This document shows positions 44,081-56,136 of a stretch of 64,000 bases of DNA, piece after piece (within the stretch, counting starts at the first letter, position 1; each line of letters starts with the position of its first letter). The notes under the pieces were generated by a model that saw nothing but the letters and a program-made list of their open reading frames with translations, searched no databases and was not told the origin of the DNA. The stretch is taken from the NCBI GenBank assembly GCA_023101885.1, contig JALPQD010000159.1, positions 2,449,994-2,513,993 on the forward strand. The letters run 5' to 3'. Origin of the DNA: Typhlomys cinereus (taxonomy: Eukaryota > Chordata > Mammalia > Rodentia > Platacanthomyidae). The position numbers and the translations under genes are program-made.

Positions 44081-45699
44081 AGTTTATTATTGTATAGCTT
44101 GTAGTCCAAAATAGGAAAAGAATATGAATCATCTCTCCAAGGAAATAAAAATATAGTGATAACTTCTGCAATTTGTGTCACTGTTGCTCTAAATGAGCAT
44201 GTGTAAAATGCACTTTGAAATAATCAATATAAGGCTGGCCCTTTTACAATTTCAATTATCCATAAATTTTTTTTCTCTTCCAGAGTGAACTTTTAATTGC
44301 AAACTTTTTAAAAATATGTGCAGTTAGTGAGTCCCAGTAATGGATACACTGACATTTATTTCTAAAGCACTAAAAGTCATTAGCACTTCTAACCCCTTAA
44401 AATTTAATTCATATAAATGCGTACTCACATCTCATGCATGAAATTTCACATATGTACATACTAATATTCTGAGAACATAAGAACTCCTTTTTGTCATATC
44501 TGAAAATAATTATTTGGTGTGAGTATGTATAAATGACTTATACCTCTGTTCTTCCTTTTTGTATCTTGAATTCAATTCAAGAGGGTGTAATAAAATAATA
44601 ATGAGCTTTGGTTGCTGATGAACTCCTTTGTCTTCAAAAACTTGGAAACAAATAAGAAAATTTATTTGAACCATTGTTAATATGATGTCTTTCCAGTGTT
44701 GATTTGCAGCATTATAGAATGTATTTAAAATTTTGCAAATCTGATAGTAATGTGCTGTACATATTTTTCAGTGCGATTGAGTCACATCTTAGTGTGTGCT
44801 ATTTCCTGTATAGTATAAGTCTCACAGTAATATTTTGCTTCTGGTGAATCTCCTGTTGACAAGTCTTTCATGATAGAGCTACAAGAAAAATTTCATTCAA
44901 CCACTCTTGCATTTAAACATATTTTAACACAGTACTGTATGACGGAAGCTACAGAACAGCAATAAATATTTAATTTGTAAGCTACAGTGATGTATTTCTG
45001 GCAAATGGATGAGCTTTACAAGGAACAGTCTTTGAATTGAACCTGATTTTGGCACAGTACAACATACTTAATATGATAGCTCCTGAATCATTTCAATCAT
45101 CAAACTATAAATTCTTTTAGCTAAAGATAGGTCAGTCCTTTGTCCTTTTTTGCTATGACATGTTTAAGTATTTGAACATACATCTGTGAGGTAATCCTGT
45201 TCCATAGATTCAGACTTTCCAAGATACTGTGGTGCTGTCTCCTATGTACTCATTGAGTAATATTTCTCTCTGCACAAGCATTTGTTTATAGTTTAATGTC
45301 TTTAGACAGCTCTCCTATAAAATTCCAATGTTAGAATTTTCAACAATGTCTCTGAATGTAACTATGAAAATGAATAAGCACTTGGTACTTTTAAGCTTTA
45401 AAAAGTTGAAGAAAATCAAAACGTGATTCATGTCAAAATGACCATATGATGACTTATAACCAATATAGATATATGGTATTGTACATACATATGTGTATAC
45501 GAACATGTTATATATGTATGTAGCATATATACTTAATATTTTCTCACCATCTCACTGTTTGTATCCTTACAAACTCAAGGAAAATCACTGAAGAATAATC
45601 TGAAGAACTATTGTAGTCCATTCCAAATGTGGATATAGTAGAGATTTTTAAGGTAGCTACTCTTGTCTTGACAACTGCTGAGTGTCAAAGTTTGTCAGA
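44081..45699. other. Unassigned AT-rich sequence
   Basis: Nothing recognised over 1.6 kb. Confidence 0.6.
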
Positions 45700-45835
45700 A
45701 TTTCATACACTTTAACACATTTATCCAAATCATAATTCTATTGGATAGCTGTTGTTATTATTTCCATTTGACTAGTATGAATAATAAGGCACAGAAAAAT
45801 TAAATAACTTTCAAAAGTCAGATGGATAAGAAGAA
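45700..45835 (-). mobile_element. MIR relic, antisense
   Basis: TATTATTTCCATTTGACTAG and AAGGCACAGAAAAATTAAATAAC are the complement of the MIR core and its 3' flank. Confidence 0.6.
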
Positions 45836-46154
45836 TGAATGTTAGGATTTCAACAAAATGGTCTGTTTCATGAGTACATTCTTTGTTAATAACCCCAAGT
45901 CAAATAGGAGTCTTCCAATATTATTACTATTATTATTTATTATTGGATTTAAGTGCTTAATTTTGATAATTATCTAAGAACAACTATAAATATATATTAC
46001 TTATCAGAAAAGCAAGTCCAACATGAACTAAGAGTATTGAAAGAAAAGACATTGGTAGCTTTAAGACTTACTCTGATGTTTTCCATGGTTCAAAAAGTTC
46101 TTAAGCAGTCAAAATAAGTTTTCAAGTATATTTATTGAACACAATGTTTTGGAA

Positions 46155-46390
46155 TCTAGAGACATGCTGCCTTACAAACAGAAGAACCAGAGTTCAGATA
46201 CCAGATCCCATATAAAAACACCAGGAAGAAATGGCAGTGGCCTGTATTTCAGGCTCTGAAAGGCAGAGCCTGGGAAATTCCAGAGCAAAGTAAAATGGAG
46301 CAATCCAGATGATTCTTGAAGTCATTCTTGGGCGTCCATAGGCATGTACAGTGCCTCTGATACACATAGACAAATAGACAATAGACACAT

Positions 46391-46442
<52 letters not shown>

Positions 46443-46500
46443 CACCAAGCAATTAAATAAGTAAAATAACAATAGCAATAATAATAACAATAGAAAATAA
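46155..46500 (+). mobile_element. tRNA-derived SINE
   Basis: Head partly lost; B-box side GAACCAGAGTTCAGATACCAGATCCC, body GCAGTGGCCTGTATTTCAGG, GAAAGGCAGAGCCTGGGAAATTCC, and a (CA)n tail followed by AATTAAATAAGTAAAATAAC. Confidence 0.85.
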
Positions 46501-48961
46501 TGCTCGAATGATAGCAATCAGGCTTATTCAACCACTGTATCAAAGGTAATTTGTTTTTTGAGAGCAAGCTTAGAGTATTGACGGGAGGTCCAAATGGCAG
46601 ATATCACAAGGTCTCCAAGGACACTGTACATGACGATGATATGAATAATCTGCCATATGTTTTTAAAGAATCATATGAAGCTGTGAGGATCATAATCAAA
46701 GTAAAGAATAAACCAGGTTGAAACCTTTTCAATAAACAATATGAGAAGCATTATGACACAAGTCAGGACTGTTACTTTGAAGGAAATGAAAGTGGAAGCT
46801 GGAGCAATGGGATTTCTTATTGGCTTAAATTTGACATGACTACATAGACTTGATCAGAGGAGGCAGAATTATGGAAATATGATTAAGTAAAACAAAGAAT
46901 ATATAAACAGTATTTAAATCAAATATAAGGATTCAAGAACAGAAGGGTTGAATGTTTGAGAGCTACCTTGTGTATTAAGACTGGAACAGTATTTAATAGA
47001 TTTTATCCCGAAAAGTGAATCCGTTCAGTTGATTCAATGCATAGATATGATAGGTAGGAATACACAGTTTAAATAAATGATAAGTGGGGACAAGGGCATA
47101 TAAAATGGTTGTTTTTTTGGAGAAGGTTAGTCTGAAGGAAATAAAGGTAAAATTACAGTTAGGAAAGTGCAAAGGAATGGGAGGACATGTTGGTATAATT
47201 TCATAAAAATGGAAAGCATACATTTTTGAAGTAATATTTCACTATATGATATTTACATTTCTTGTAATTCAATGCATATGGCTATATTTTGACTTTAAGA
47301 ACTGTAAAATGTTTCCTTGATTTTCAGGCTATTTATCTCGGGATGAGTTAAATCAGGGGCAATTTTCAATGGACATGACTTTTCACCTTGTCAGATTATA
47401 AAGGAAATACAGTTTCCTGGCTATCATCCAGCATGATGATAATCATGAAATGTAATACCTGTGAAAACATCTACTTCCCTCTCCCTGTTACTTTGATTTT
47501 CCTGAAATTTTGAACCTGCTTAGAAGTGTTTCAAATTACCTGGTGACAAAGTATCTTTAGTCAAATTACACTATCTATTAATGACATCCTGCTTTGTATT
47601 AATTGCATATATGACACTCACATTTTAGGCAATTACATGGCCATTCAAAGTTATTCTCTGACTTTTAATTCATTGCTTCAAGTAATAAGCACCATTCTGA
47701 ACTTCAGACCAAAGGAAAAATAGAAGTCTTGTGACAGCTTCTTTGAAATTTCCTCAAGTTATCCACATAGAGATGTTACAATATTTTATACCTATGTATT
47801 TATAATTCTAAATTGTGGCTTGAGAGAAAAATGACCTTTTTAATTATGGAAACCATCATTTATGTTTGTATTATAATGAAAGGTGGATTTTATATTCTAT
47901 TTCAGGATTTCTATCATAAACGTAGATCAACAAAAAATAGTATATTGACATATTTAAATATATTTAGCAATTAGTATAATACTACCCTCTGTTTTGCATC
48001 CATAAATTGATACTTTCTTATAAAATATTTGAAACACAAACGTAGGGAAAATTTAGAAGTAATTAAAAAGATCAGATAACGTAACATATTCACATATAAG
48101 AATAAAGCCAAGAGCACACATAAAATCTCATGTATAATTTACCAAGAAAAAAATAAGTACTATGTTATAGCTTGTCTGTTGATCGTATTTGACTTTGAAA
48201 TTCTTGTAATTTGGAACGTTTAATGTGTCATCTTTCTTGGAAGGTCAAAATGACTTCTTTTTATTGATTATAGGAATATGTTATTCAGGTAGTTTGTAGC
48301 AATTAAGTTATGTACTCACACTGCCATGAAGCTTTGTGCTATGTGAAGAATGATGTGCAGTATGGACAAATACCATTTAATCACCCCTTTAAGCAGAACT
48401 GTCTCACTGCAGGGATGATGATAATGGGCAGCATGCAGGTTTGAGCATGTCTGAATCTGAATCAGTTCTAGTGAGTCATTTTTAATTCAGATACCATAGA
48501 TTATAGAGTTTTCAGGGTCACAGTGAACTTGAGTGGAGGGTACAATAAGTATCTGCCTCTTTTTCCACACATGCATAACTCACATCAAAGTGCTACATTG
48601 TTATGAATCTGCATTGTTTAATCATTATCTTTAACGCCTGTAGATTCTGTTAGAGATTACTCTGATGTTATACATTATATGGTCTCAGACAAATATAAAT
48701 GACATCAAACTGCCATCATAGCATCATACAGAGTATTTTTCTTTTTATGAATCTAAAACCCCAGTGCACTGTTTATTGATCTATCCCTTCTAATCCTTAA
48801 AAAACATTTTCCCTATTATTTTACTTTCATAGAATGTCATATATTCAGAATCACACAGTATGTATGGAACCCATTGAGACTGATTCCTTGTTATTTGAGT
48901 AAGTTTTCAAGTGTCTTTTTGTGTCTTGGTGAAACAGATGAGAGGTCTCTTTTTAGAGCAC
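46501..48961. other. Unassigned AT-rich sequence, 2.5 kb
   Basis: No recognisable repeat, RNA or gene. Reading frames are short. Confidence 0.6.
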
Positions 48962-49313
48962 TGAAATGGTTTGAATGTGAGTTATCCTTAGCTGTTAATG
49001 TTTGGGAAGCTTATGACAACTTTTAGAGATAGAGACTAAGTAGCATATCACAAGAAATGAGCCTTGAAGTTTGATAGCCCCTCTCCCCTGCTTCTACAAA
49101 CAGTCCTTTCTTCTAGGCTACTGCTTGCTTTCTTGGCCTCTCTGATGGATGTGGTCTAAGTTGCCTCCAGTGTCTGTCAGCCAGTTAAGTCTTTTCTGAC
49201 ATAATGGACTATATCCCCTCTGGAATTATAACTCAAATAAATCTCCCTTTTTCCCTTAAGTTGGGTATTTAAGAGTTGTCTCACAGCAACAGAAAGAGTA
49301 ACCAACTAGGACA
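48962..49313 (+). repeat. MaLR 5' LTR
   Basis: TGAAATGGTTTGAATGTGAG start, CATAATGGACTATATCCCC and TCAAATAAATC before an end at GTAACCAACTAGGACA. Confidence 0.8.
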
Positions 49314-50764
49314 GAACTTGGTAGTGAGGAGTGGGATATTATGGTGAGACTAAGAGAAACTGATATCAGAAAGTGAAGTGTTGCTGTGAAACTGAGGGAC
49401 TTTGGTAATTACAAGTATGTCCACTGTTGTGATGTGGTTGACATGCCTTTGGAACTGGTTTTTTTTGAGTGAAATATGGAGAACTTTGGGAGTTTGGGTT
49501 AGGAAAGTTTTTTCTAGTATGAGCTTTGAAGAGAGCAATGTCAAGAGATGCAGACTGCAGAAGCCCAGTTTATAGTCCAGAGGAGCACAGAGGCTGTTTT
49601 AGGAACTGGACTAGGGGCAAACGGAGTGATGCTTTGGCAGAGAGTTTGGTAAAGTTTTGCCCCTTGCCTGAAAGCTTCCCTGAAGTTAAACTGGAATGTT
49701 TGATGGAAGAAATTTAGAAACAAAATAGCCTTGTTTTGTCTTGTGGTATGGATATATTTTAGTGCTGTTGTTCACAATAAAAAGGAGCAAGAAACCAGGG
49801 TAGAAGGAACAATTAGGAAAGATGTGAGGATATAGTTGAAGAGCTGAACAAAGAGAATACAGACAGTAAAATTGTGGCTATTGGTAGAGAGATTACCATC
49901 ATTAGTAAACAAAGCCTGCTTTTCATTAGGACAAATGAAGAGGCTGCATCCTTAGTACAAGATACACAGGCAAGGTTCCTACCCATAATAATACAAATTG
50001 TTTTGGTAATAAAGTTCTGAAAGTCAGAAGAATTATCTGTTCTTCTGAAGTAACTGCTTAAGGCAGATTCCAAACAGTGTCAGCACAAATAAACTGAATC
50101 ATTTGTAATCCAAAGGGGTCAGTTCTAAAGCCAAGGATACAGCAGAAGTTGGCAACTTTGTCCATGTAGTTCTGGATTAAGAGGCATTAAAGATGTAAGA
50201 ATGAGAAGGATGTGGATTCCTCCTCAAAAGTTTCAGAGTGCATCTGAAACCAGGCGGTGTGTAGCAGGATTGGAAAACCTAAAAAGAAACTCAGGAAGGG
50301 CATTTGTGATGTGGAGTTGAAGCCTGGATTGCAACTGAACTGTGAAAATGTTAGAGATGCCAGAGCCAATGCATGACTTCTACCAAGGAAAGCTACGTAA
50401 TGTGGAAGGAGCCAGTGCAAGACAGTGATATGTTTGGTGTGAAGCTTCATTGGAAGGGTAGAAACGAATTCCTGTGGAACTAAGATGATTATGGCAATAG
50501 CTCATTTGCTGGACTTGGACCTATAAGACTAGTACTTTTCCTTGATAGCTTCTGGTCCTGCTGTGGATGGATTTTTCCCTGATATGTCCCCATTCCTCTC
50601 TTTTGGAATGAGAATATTTACTGTATGCCATTGTATGTTGGAGGTTTTGTACTTTTGGAATGTGTTGGACAGCAGTTGTTTATGGGGACTTACATAATTG
50701 TACTGAGTGTGGTTTACATCATGAGATGGCCTTGAGATTGTGGGGCCAAGAAATAGTGGCGTAT
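49314..50764 (+). mobile_element. MaLR internal region
   Basis: About 1.45 kb between the LTRs, purine-rich on the plus strand. Small frames (for example 49526-49717) have no gag or pol similarity, as normal for MaLR. Confidence 0.75.
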
Positions 50765-50862
50765 TGTGGCTTGAATGTGACTTGAATGCCACAGGCTCAT
50801 GTATTTGCATTCTCAACTGTTGTCATGGTTAAAATAACTATTGCCAATAGGCTTATGGGTTT

Positions 50863-50893
<31 letters not shown>

Positions 50894-51499
50894 CGTGAGT
50901 GCGTGCATGTGTGTATGTGTTCACAGGGAACTGTGTGTCTCTGTGAAGGGCCAAGTGTGACTTCAGGGATCATGCTGGATTGCTTCTCCCTCCTTCTTGC
51001 TTCCCTCTGGGATTTTCCAGGTTTCACCCACTAAGGCCAGAAGTTCAGGCTGTTGACCTTTCCACTTAGCATTTTTACATGGGACCTGGGATCCAAACTC
51101 AGGACCTTCTGCTTGTGAGACAGAGTCTTAACTTTTGAGCCATCTCTCGAGCCCATGGATTTTAAACCTTAGTTGATAATGAAGTTTGGGAAGGTCGGAG
51201 AAAATTTAGGAGGTGGAGCTTAGCTGAGGAAGGTATGTTATAAGGGACAGAATTTGATGCTGGTGATCCCGATCTTGTTTCTGTTTGAAGTCTTCTCTGG
51301 CAGTCTGTTGCTTTTTCTCCCAGACTCCATGACATCTTAGGTGTCCAGACACTCCTGCTTCTGCCACCTGCCATGCATTTCTTGTCATAATGGACTACAT
51401 CTCCTTTCTAAAACCATAATCTAAATAAATCTCTCTTCCTTAATTTAAGTTGCTTAAGTTTGAGTGTTGTTTCACATCAGCAGAATAGTAAATGCTACA
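50765..51499 (+). repeat. MaLR 3' LTR, split by a SINE
   Basis: LTR text resumes after the SINE at about 51165 and runs to ATGCTACA. Without the SINE it is about 435 bp. Confidence 0.75.
50865..51154 (-). mobile_element. SINE inserted in the MaLR 3' LTR
   Basis: Antisense: (GT)n, ACTGTGTGTCTCTGTGAAGG, GGGACCTGGGATCCAAACTCAGG, CTTTTGAGCCATCTCTCGAGCCC. Likely target duplication ATGGGTTTTA (50855-50864) versus ATGGATTTTA (51155-51164), 9 of 10. Confidence 0.85.
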
Positions 51500-51786
51500 G
51501 CTGTTAATGTTTAAGAGATGGAGTCTTGCTGGAGGAAGGCGAGTCATAGGGGATAGGCTTTGAAATTTCACAGTCCTGCCTTGCTTCCACTATCAGTTTA
51601 TTTTTGCAGGCTTCTGCTTATTCTTTCGACCTCTATAATGTACATGATCTAAGCCACCTCCAGCTTATGCTGCCTGCTATTTTTTTTTAAATTATCCCCT
51701 TTCAGAAACATAAGCCAAACACATCTCCCTTTTTCCCTTATCTTGTTGTTTGAGTGTTGTTTCACAGAAAAGAGAAACCATAACAG
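51500..51786 (+). repeat. Third, partial MaLR LTR abutting the element
   Basis: Starts GCTGTTAATGTTTAAGAG, which corresponds to about 30 bases into the 5' LTR (GCTGTTAATGTTTGGGAAG at 48991), then GTCTTGCTGGAGGAAGGCGAG, and ends CACAGAAAAGAGAAACCATAACA. The first 30 or so bases are missing. Confidence 0.75.
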
Positions 51787-53004
51787 CCACCCCAAGAGGT
51801 TAGGTTCTTAGGACCTGCTAAAATACTCATTTATTTTAATAAATAAATAAATCTTTATTTTAAATACTCCATAATTTAGTTTTAGTAAATTAGCTGAATT
51901 GCTAGGAAAAGATCTATTGAATCATTGACTGACCACAGACAAATACTTTCTCTATGTCTCATAATCTGGAGCCATGAGCTGCTAGTCTGCTCTCTATGTC
52001 CTTTTCTCATGCCAGCCCAGATACTCTACAATCATATAACACTCCAATAATGCTGCATTTTCAAAGACCATGCTGACTGAGGCCATGGTAACTGTTCTAG
52101 GAGGCTTTACTCAAATAGCAATTGCTTCAGAAAACCTGCACCAGCATTCCAAACAAACACAAGACTCTGAACTTTATAAGGCCTTCTGGTTATTGTTCCT
52201 CAAGGTAGAAAGAACGGCAACTCCTAAGTAACTCAGAGAGATGCCAAAAAATGTCAAAACCAAAAGATATACTATACCTAAAACAAACCCAAACCTTTAT
52301 TGCTATGCTACACCCATGCTATACTTTCCTCTGTGGACCTAGGCTCTTAAATTACAGTTTTGGAGCCAGCCAAGAGATATCTTCCTGAACTATTCCCTCT
52401 GGTCACAGCATTAGGTCAAATAAGAGCTTCTGCTAAATGGTATCTTCTTTTCTTGCCTGTGATTTTTATAAGTAGAACAGTCTCTTCTGATAACAGGAGG
52501 CAGAACTGCAACGACAGAGGTAATGGTAGTGATGAGAGAGACATTTTAGAGCTTCAGAAGCTGGAAAATGACAGAAGCAAAGGCAGCAGAGAGGATGGAT
52601 GGTGGACATTCAGAGAAAGCAAGAAGAGTCAGACATCCAAGGGTGAGGAATGTACAAAGCAGTGGGCGAAAAATTGCAGGCTCCTGCCCAACAGCAGTCA
52701 GGATTTAAAGTTGAGGATCCCGACAGCCAAGGCTGAAGAGCTATAATGTGAACTGGCACTGAAAGCTGCTGACTACTGGGGACACTAACAGCTGCTTAGT
52801 GCCAGGGCTGGAACGCTTGCAATTGGAACCCAGACTAATAAACTCAAGTCTGAGCACCTAGTTTATAGGGACTGGAACTAGTAATCCCTAGTTCTCAGGG
52901 CTTGGAACTGTAAGTCTGTCTGGGTCTGCTAAGTCTGTTTTTGGTGTTCGGTGGTCTGAGACAGTCAACATTAAAAGAGTCAAGTCTAAACTGCCTAAAT
53001 TTTC
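51787..53004. other. Unassigned sequence, possibly LTR-like at 52350-52990
   Basis: Comparatively GC-balanced. 52350-52990 has an AATAAA (ACTAATAAACTCAAGTC) and short internal echoes (GGGACTGGAACTAG, GGGCTTGGAACTG), which suggests an LTR of unknown family. A 128-codon frame (52360-52746) has no recognisable domain; its middle is Asp/Glu/Lys/Ser-rich. Confidence 0.4.
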
Positions 53005-53021
53005 TTTTTCTTTTTTTAAAA

Positions 53022-53023
<2 letters not shown>

Positions 53024-53075
<52 letters not shown>

Positions 53076-53318
53076 CACATTAGAGGCCACTGTGTGTGCC
53101 TGTGGCTGTCAAAGGCTAATCTCAGGAATCATCCTGGATGGTGATTTCCCTTCCTTTCCTTTTTGCTTGCTCTGAAGTTTCCCAGGCTCTACCTTCCAGG
53201 GCCAGAAATTCAGGCCACCATCATTTCCACCTGGTATTTTCACATGGGATCTGGGAACTGAGCTCAGAACGTTCTGCTTGTAAGGCAGAGTCTTAATCCG
53301 AGCCATCTCTCCAGCTCA
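53024..53318 (-). mobile_element. tRNA-derived SINE, antisense
   Basis: (GT)n with GCGC ending, GGCCACTGTGTGTGCCTGTGG, CAGGGCCAGAAATTCAGGCC, GGATCTGGGAACTGAGCTCAG, and GAGCCATCTCTCCAGC. Confidence 0.9.
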
Positions 53319-53429
53319 TAGTAGTAGCACCAAAGGATTCAAACTAGCTCTATAATCGCATCAGCAGCTCATTTCTTCATAACACTGAATAACTATTACA
53401 CTCTGTTATCTGATGCCCTACTGTGGAGG

Positions 53430-53820
53430 TTAGCATTGACTGTCAAACTGATGTGTGGTAGTGGTGGTTATGGGGGTAACCACTTGACACAGGTTAGAGA
53501 AAGTCTCTAGATCCAGATGGACCTCTGGAAATACCTGTAGGGCATGATTGCCTTGATTGCACTAATTAATGTGGTAAAATCCAACCTATATTGGAAGAGA
53601 CTATTTCCCAGGATACCCTGCTATGAAGAAGTGAGCTAAGCCCTAGCTAGCATGCATTTATCTCTGCTTATGACTCTGGTTTGGATGTGATCAGTGTCTA
53701 TGGCTCTTACAATGATGTTTCTTTTGTGATGTATTGTACCCTTCAATGATGAATCAATCAAAAACTCTGCTACACCAGTGCTTACTTGGGTTAGGTATTA
53801 TTTTACAGCACTGTGATTAA
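53430..53820 (+). mobile_element. Old GTCAACTTGA-type repeat
   Basis: CACTTGACACAGGTTAGAG, ATACCTGTAGGGCATGATTG, CTTGATTGCACTAATTAATGTGG, AAGTGAGCTAAGCCCTAGC, and TATTATTTTACAGCACTG, in the usual order of this repeat group. Confidence 0.5.
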
Positions 53821-54200
53821 AAACTATATACCTGCTAAAGATTTATTCATTCACCTTTGTGGATATATCTTAGTTGTCTTCATTATTTATTTATTTTTTA
53901 GAAATAGCAAATAAATACATACATACATGACCTTACTACATATGTACTATGTACACACACAGCCAACTTTTTGTGCAGACATCTTTTCAACTCTTCGGCT
54001 CTCTCCCCCAGAGTATGACTACGGGGACTTAAGTGTCAGTATATTTAGTTTCATAAGAAATTGCAAAGCTATCTTCAAAAGTGGCTCTACCATTTTGAGT
54101 TCCCTCCAGCATGACTGAGAGTTCCTGTGGCTCCATTTCCTTGCCAACAGATGTTGCACAAGATTGGCAGCACCCTTGGGCATTGTATTACTAGTGAAGT
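53821..54200 (-). mobile_element. Old L1 ORF2 fragment, antisense
   Basis: GTGGCTCTACCATTTTGAGTTCCC, CAGCATGACTGAGAG, and CCATTTCCTTGCCAACAG are antisense L1 ORF2 blocks. Boundaries are loose. Confidence 0.45.
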
Positions 54201-55387
54201 CACTGATGAGGGCTGAGATTGTGGTTTAGGGGGAAATAAATGCAGAATTTACAGTGGAAAAGGTTAACGATGAGTATCAACTGCCTCCTGAGGACTAGTC
54301 ACAGCAGCAGGAGCCATAATTTGCTTCACTAGCCTCCTTTTTTTTTGTCTCCTATTGGCAATAAAAACCCACAGGAATCCTGCAGGAGCAGTTTCCTGAG
54401 CACACATGAAGAAGTGGATATGGACACAGACAAGAATGAACTTCTGTCAATAAAAACTTGCTGTACAGGTCTCCTACATAGATGGATTTTCTATTTACTT
54501 TCATAAAATTTGCATTTTTTTCAGCAATAAAGTTATGGAATCACTGATTTTTTTCCTGTTTTCTAATGAATGAGGAAATAGAACATGTTTTTAGATTTTA
54601 GCAAGTAATTTTGATATTCCTATTTATAAAGTACTCAGATAAGTCTTCTTTTCATTCTTCATATTCTATTTTCTATTTTTCCCTTCAGGTTGAGATGCAG
54701 ATCTATATTCCCAAGATATAAATTTATTGCTATGTTTGGAAACATGCTGTCCTCTATTATAACTCTTATTGTATTTATGGCATTTCAGGGTGAGAAGAAA
54801 GAATTTTAGTTTTAACTTGTACCAATTGTTCAAGTTCTTTTAATAAATAAGTAGCAAATTTAGAGTACTATTCAGAATTCTGTTCATTCCAAAGTCATGA
54901 AGTAATTAACTGAAAAACTTGCGGGAGACATATTTTCTGTACTTCACTAATTTGCATCTGCAACACATCTTTTTAAGAGTATGTTGCTTTTCCATGACTC
55001 CTCAATGAGAAATTATCCAACACCAGTTTATTATTTCAATTATTAATAAAATCTGAGCATGAGGCAGAATGCTATTTCTGATTTCTGATACCTTGTACTA
55101 CACAGCTTACCGGTAAACATTATTTAGTATTATTAAATGTATGTGTTTCTTGTACATTTCTTGATCTTTTAAACACCATCTTTAATTTGAAATCATTTGC
55201 ATTTGACTATAAGTTAATTTTTGAATTTTCTTATTTCCCTATAGAAAATAAAAACTAATGAGATTTTTATTTCATTTATATTTAATATCAAGTCTGAATA
55301 GACATAGATGATTGATAGATGTAGATAATAGCATGATACTTAATATTGGCTGTCAATTGACTGGTCAGTAGGCCAACTGAATGCATT
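54201..55387. other. Unassigned sequence
   Basis: Nothing firmly recognised over 1.2 kb. Confidence 0.55.
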
Positions 55388-55674
55388 GGTTGTCAACTTG
55401 ATTGATTAGTAGACAAAATGAATGCATTATTAGCATTAAGTTTTAGGAATACAGGTCTCAGAGGTTAAAATGTGAAGACAAAAATATATGAGTTTTAATT
55501 GCCAGATCCTACTAAAAATGCTGGATGGAAATGGTTGTGGCCTACAATTTGTGCCATGAATGGCAGAGTCTGGAAAAACTTAGTGTAAAGTACTAAAAAT
55601 GTAGAGCAATACAGTATTATTCTCAATTTCACCCTTATGCATCTACAGGCACAGTTAAGTGCTTGTATATACAT

Positions 55675-55709
<35 letters not shown>

Positions 55710-56136
55710 AGGATAGAGAAACAGAGAAGCTCTAAATACAATGATACACTCTAAACTGGGTGGAACCTTTTAGTAGCAGGCCAGATAACAGGATGTCCAG
55801 GAAATCTCTGTCTCTCTCTTTCTCTCCCTCTCTCTCTCTTGCTCTCTGCTGTCAAGACCATCCTTCTTGCTACCACCATAGTTTGCCAATATGAGAACCC
55901 AGTTTCTTTGACTGTTCAATGAGATGGAAGATACAGTACTTTCCAGGAACCCTCCCATCCTCAGCACCCAGAGACTGCTGAGATGCTGAGATGTTCAGTT
56001 CATGAACTGAGAGCTAAGGGCAGCCATTGTTGGATGACCTAGACCTTATCTCATAAGCCAATCCCATACATTCTCTGTTTATATGCATTAATTCTATTGG
56101 TTGTGTCCCTCTAGAAAACTGTGACTTGTATAGGTA
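55388..56136 (+). mobile_element. DNA-type repeat, sense, split by a SINE
   Basis: GGTTGTCAACTTGATTGATT start; after the SINE and a TC tract (55806-55842), AACTGAGAGCTAAGGGCAGCC, CCAATCCCATACATTC, and an end TGTCCCTCTAGAAAACTGTG. These are the sense counterparts of the ends at 241-712. Confidence 0.6.
55441..55712 (+). mobile_element. tRNA-derived SINE, diverged
   Basis: AGTTTTAATTGCCAGATCC (B-box side), GTTGTGGCCTACAATTTGTG, GGCAGAGTCTGGAAAAAC, CACAGTTAAGTGCTTG, then (CA)n. The head is poorly kept. Confidence 0.75.

Larger units (their letters stand above)
48962..51499 (+). mobile_element. Complete MaLR element (LTR-internal-LTR)
   Basis: Non-autonomous ERVL-related MaLR. LTR 48962-49313 is followed at 49314 by GAACTTGGTAGTGAGGAGTGGG, which fits the MaLR primer-site region. 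The 1.45-kb internal part ends with the usual AAGCCTATGGGG-type text (here CCTTGAGATTGTGGGGCCAAG) before the second LTR. The second LTR (50765-51499) starts TGTGGCTTGAATGTGAC and ends AGAATAGTAAATGCTACA; a SINE splits it. As in the family, the internal region has no retroviral genes. No target duplication was found. Confidence 0.8.

Noticed and set aside
52360..52746. 128-codon frame, longest outside the named elements besides the L1/ERV frames
   Set aside because: No recognisable domain, no splice or promoter context, and probably part of an unknown repeat.
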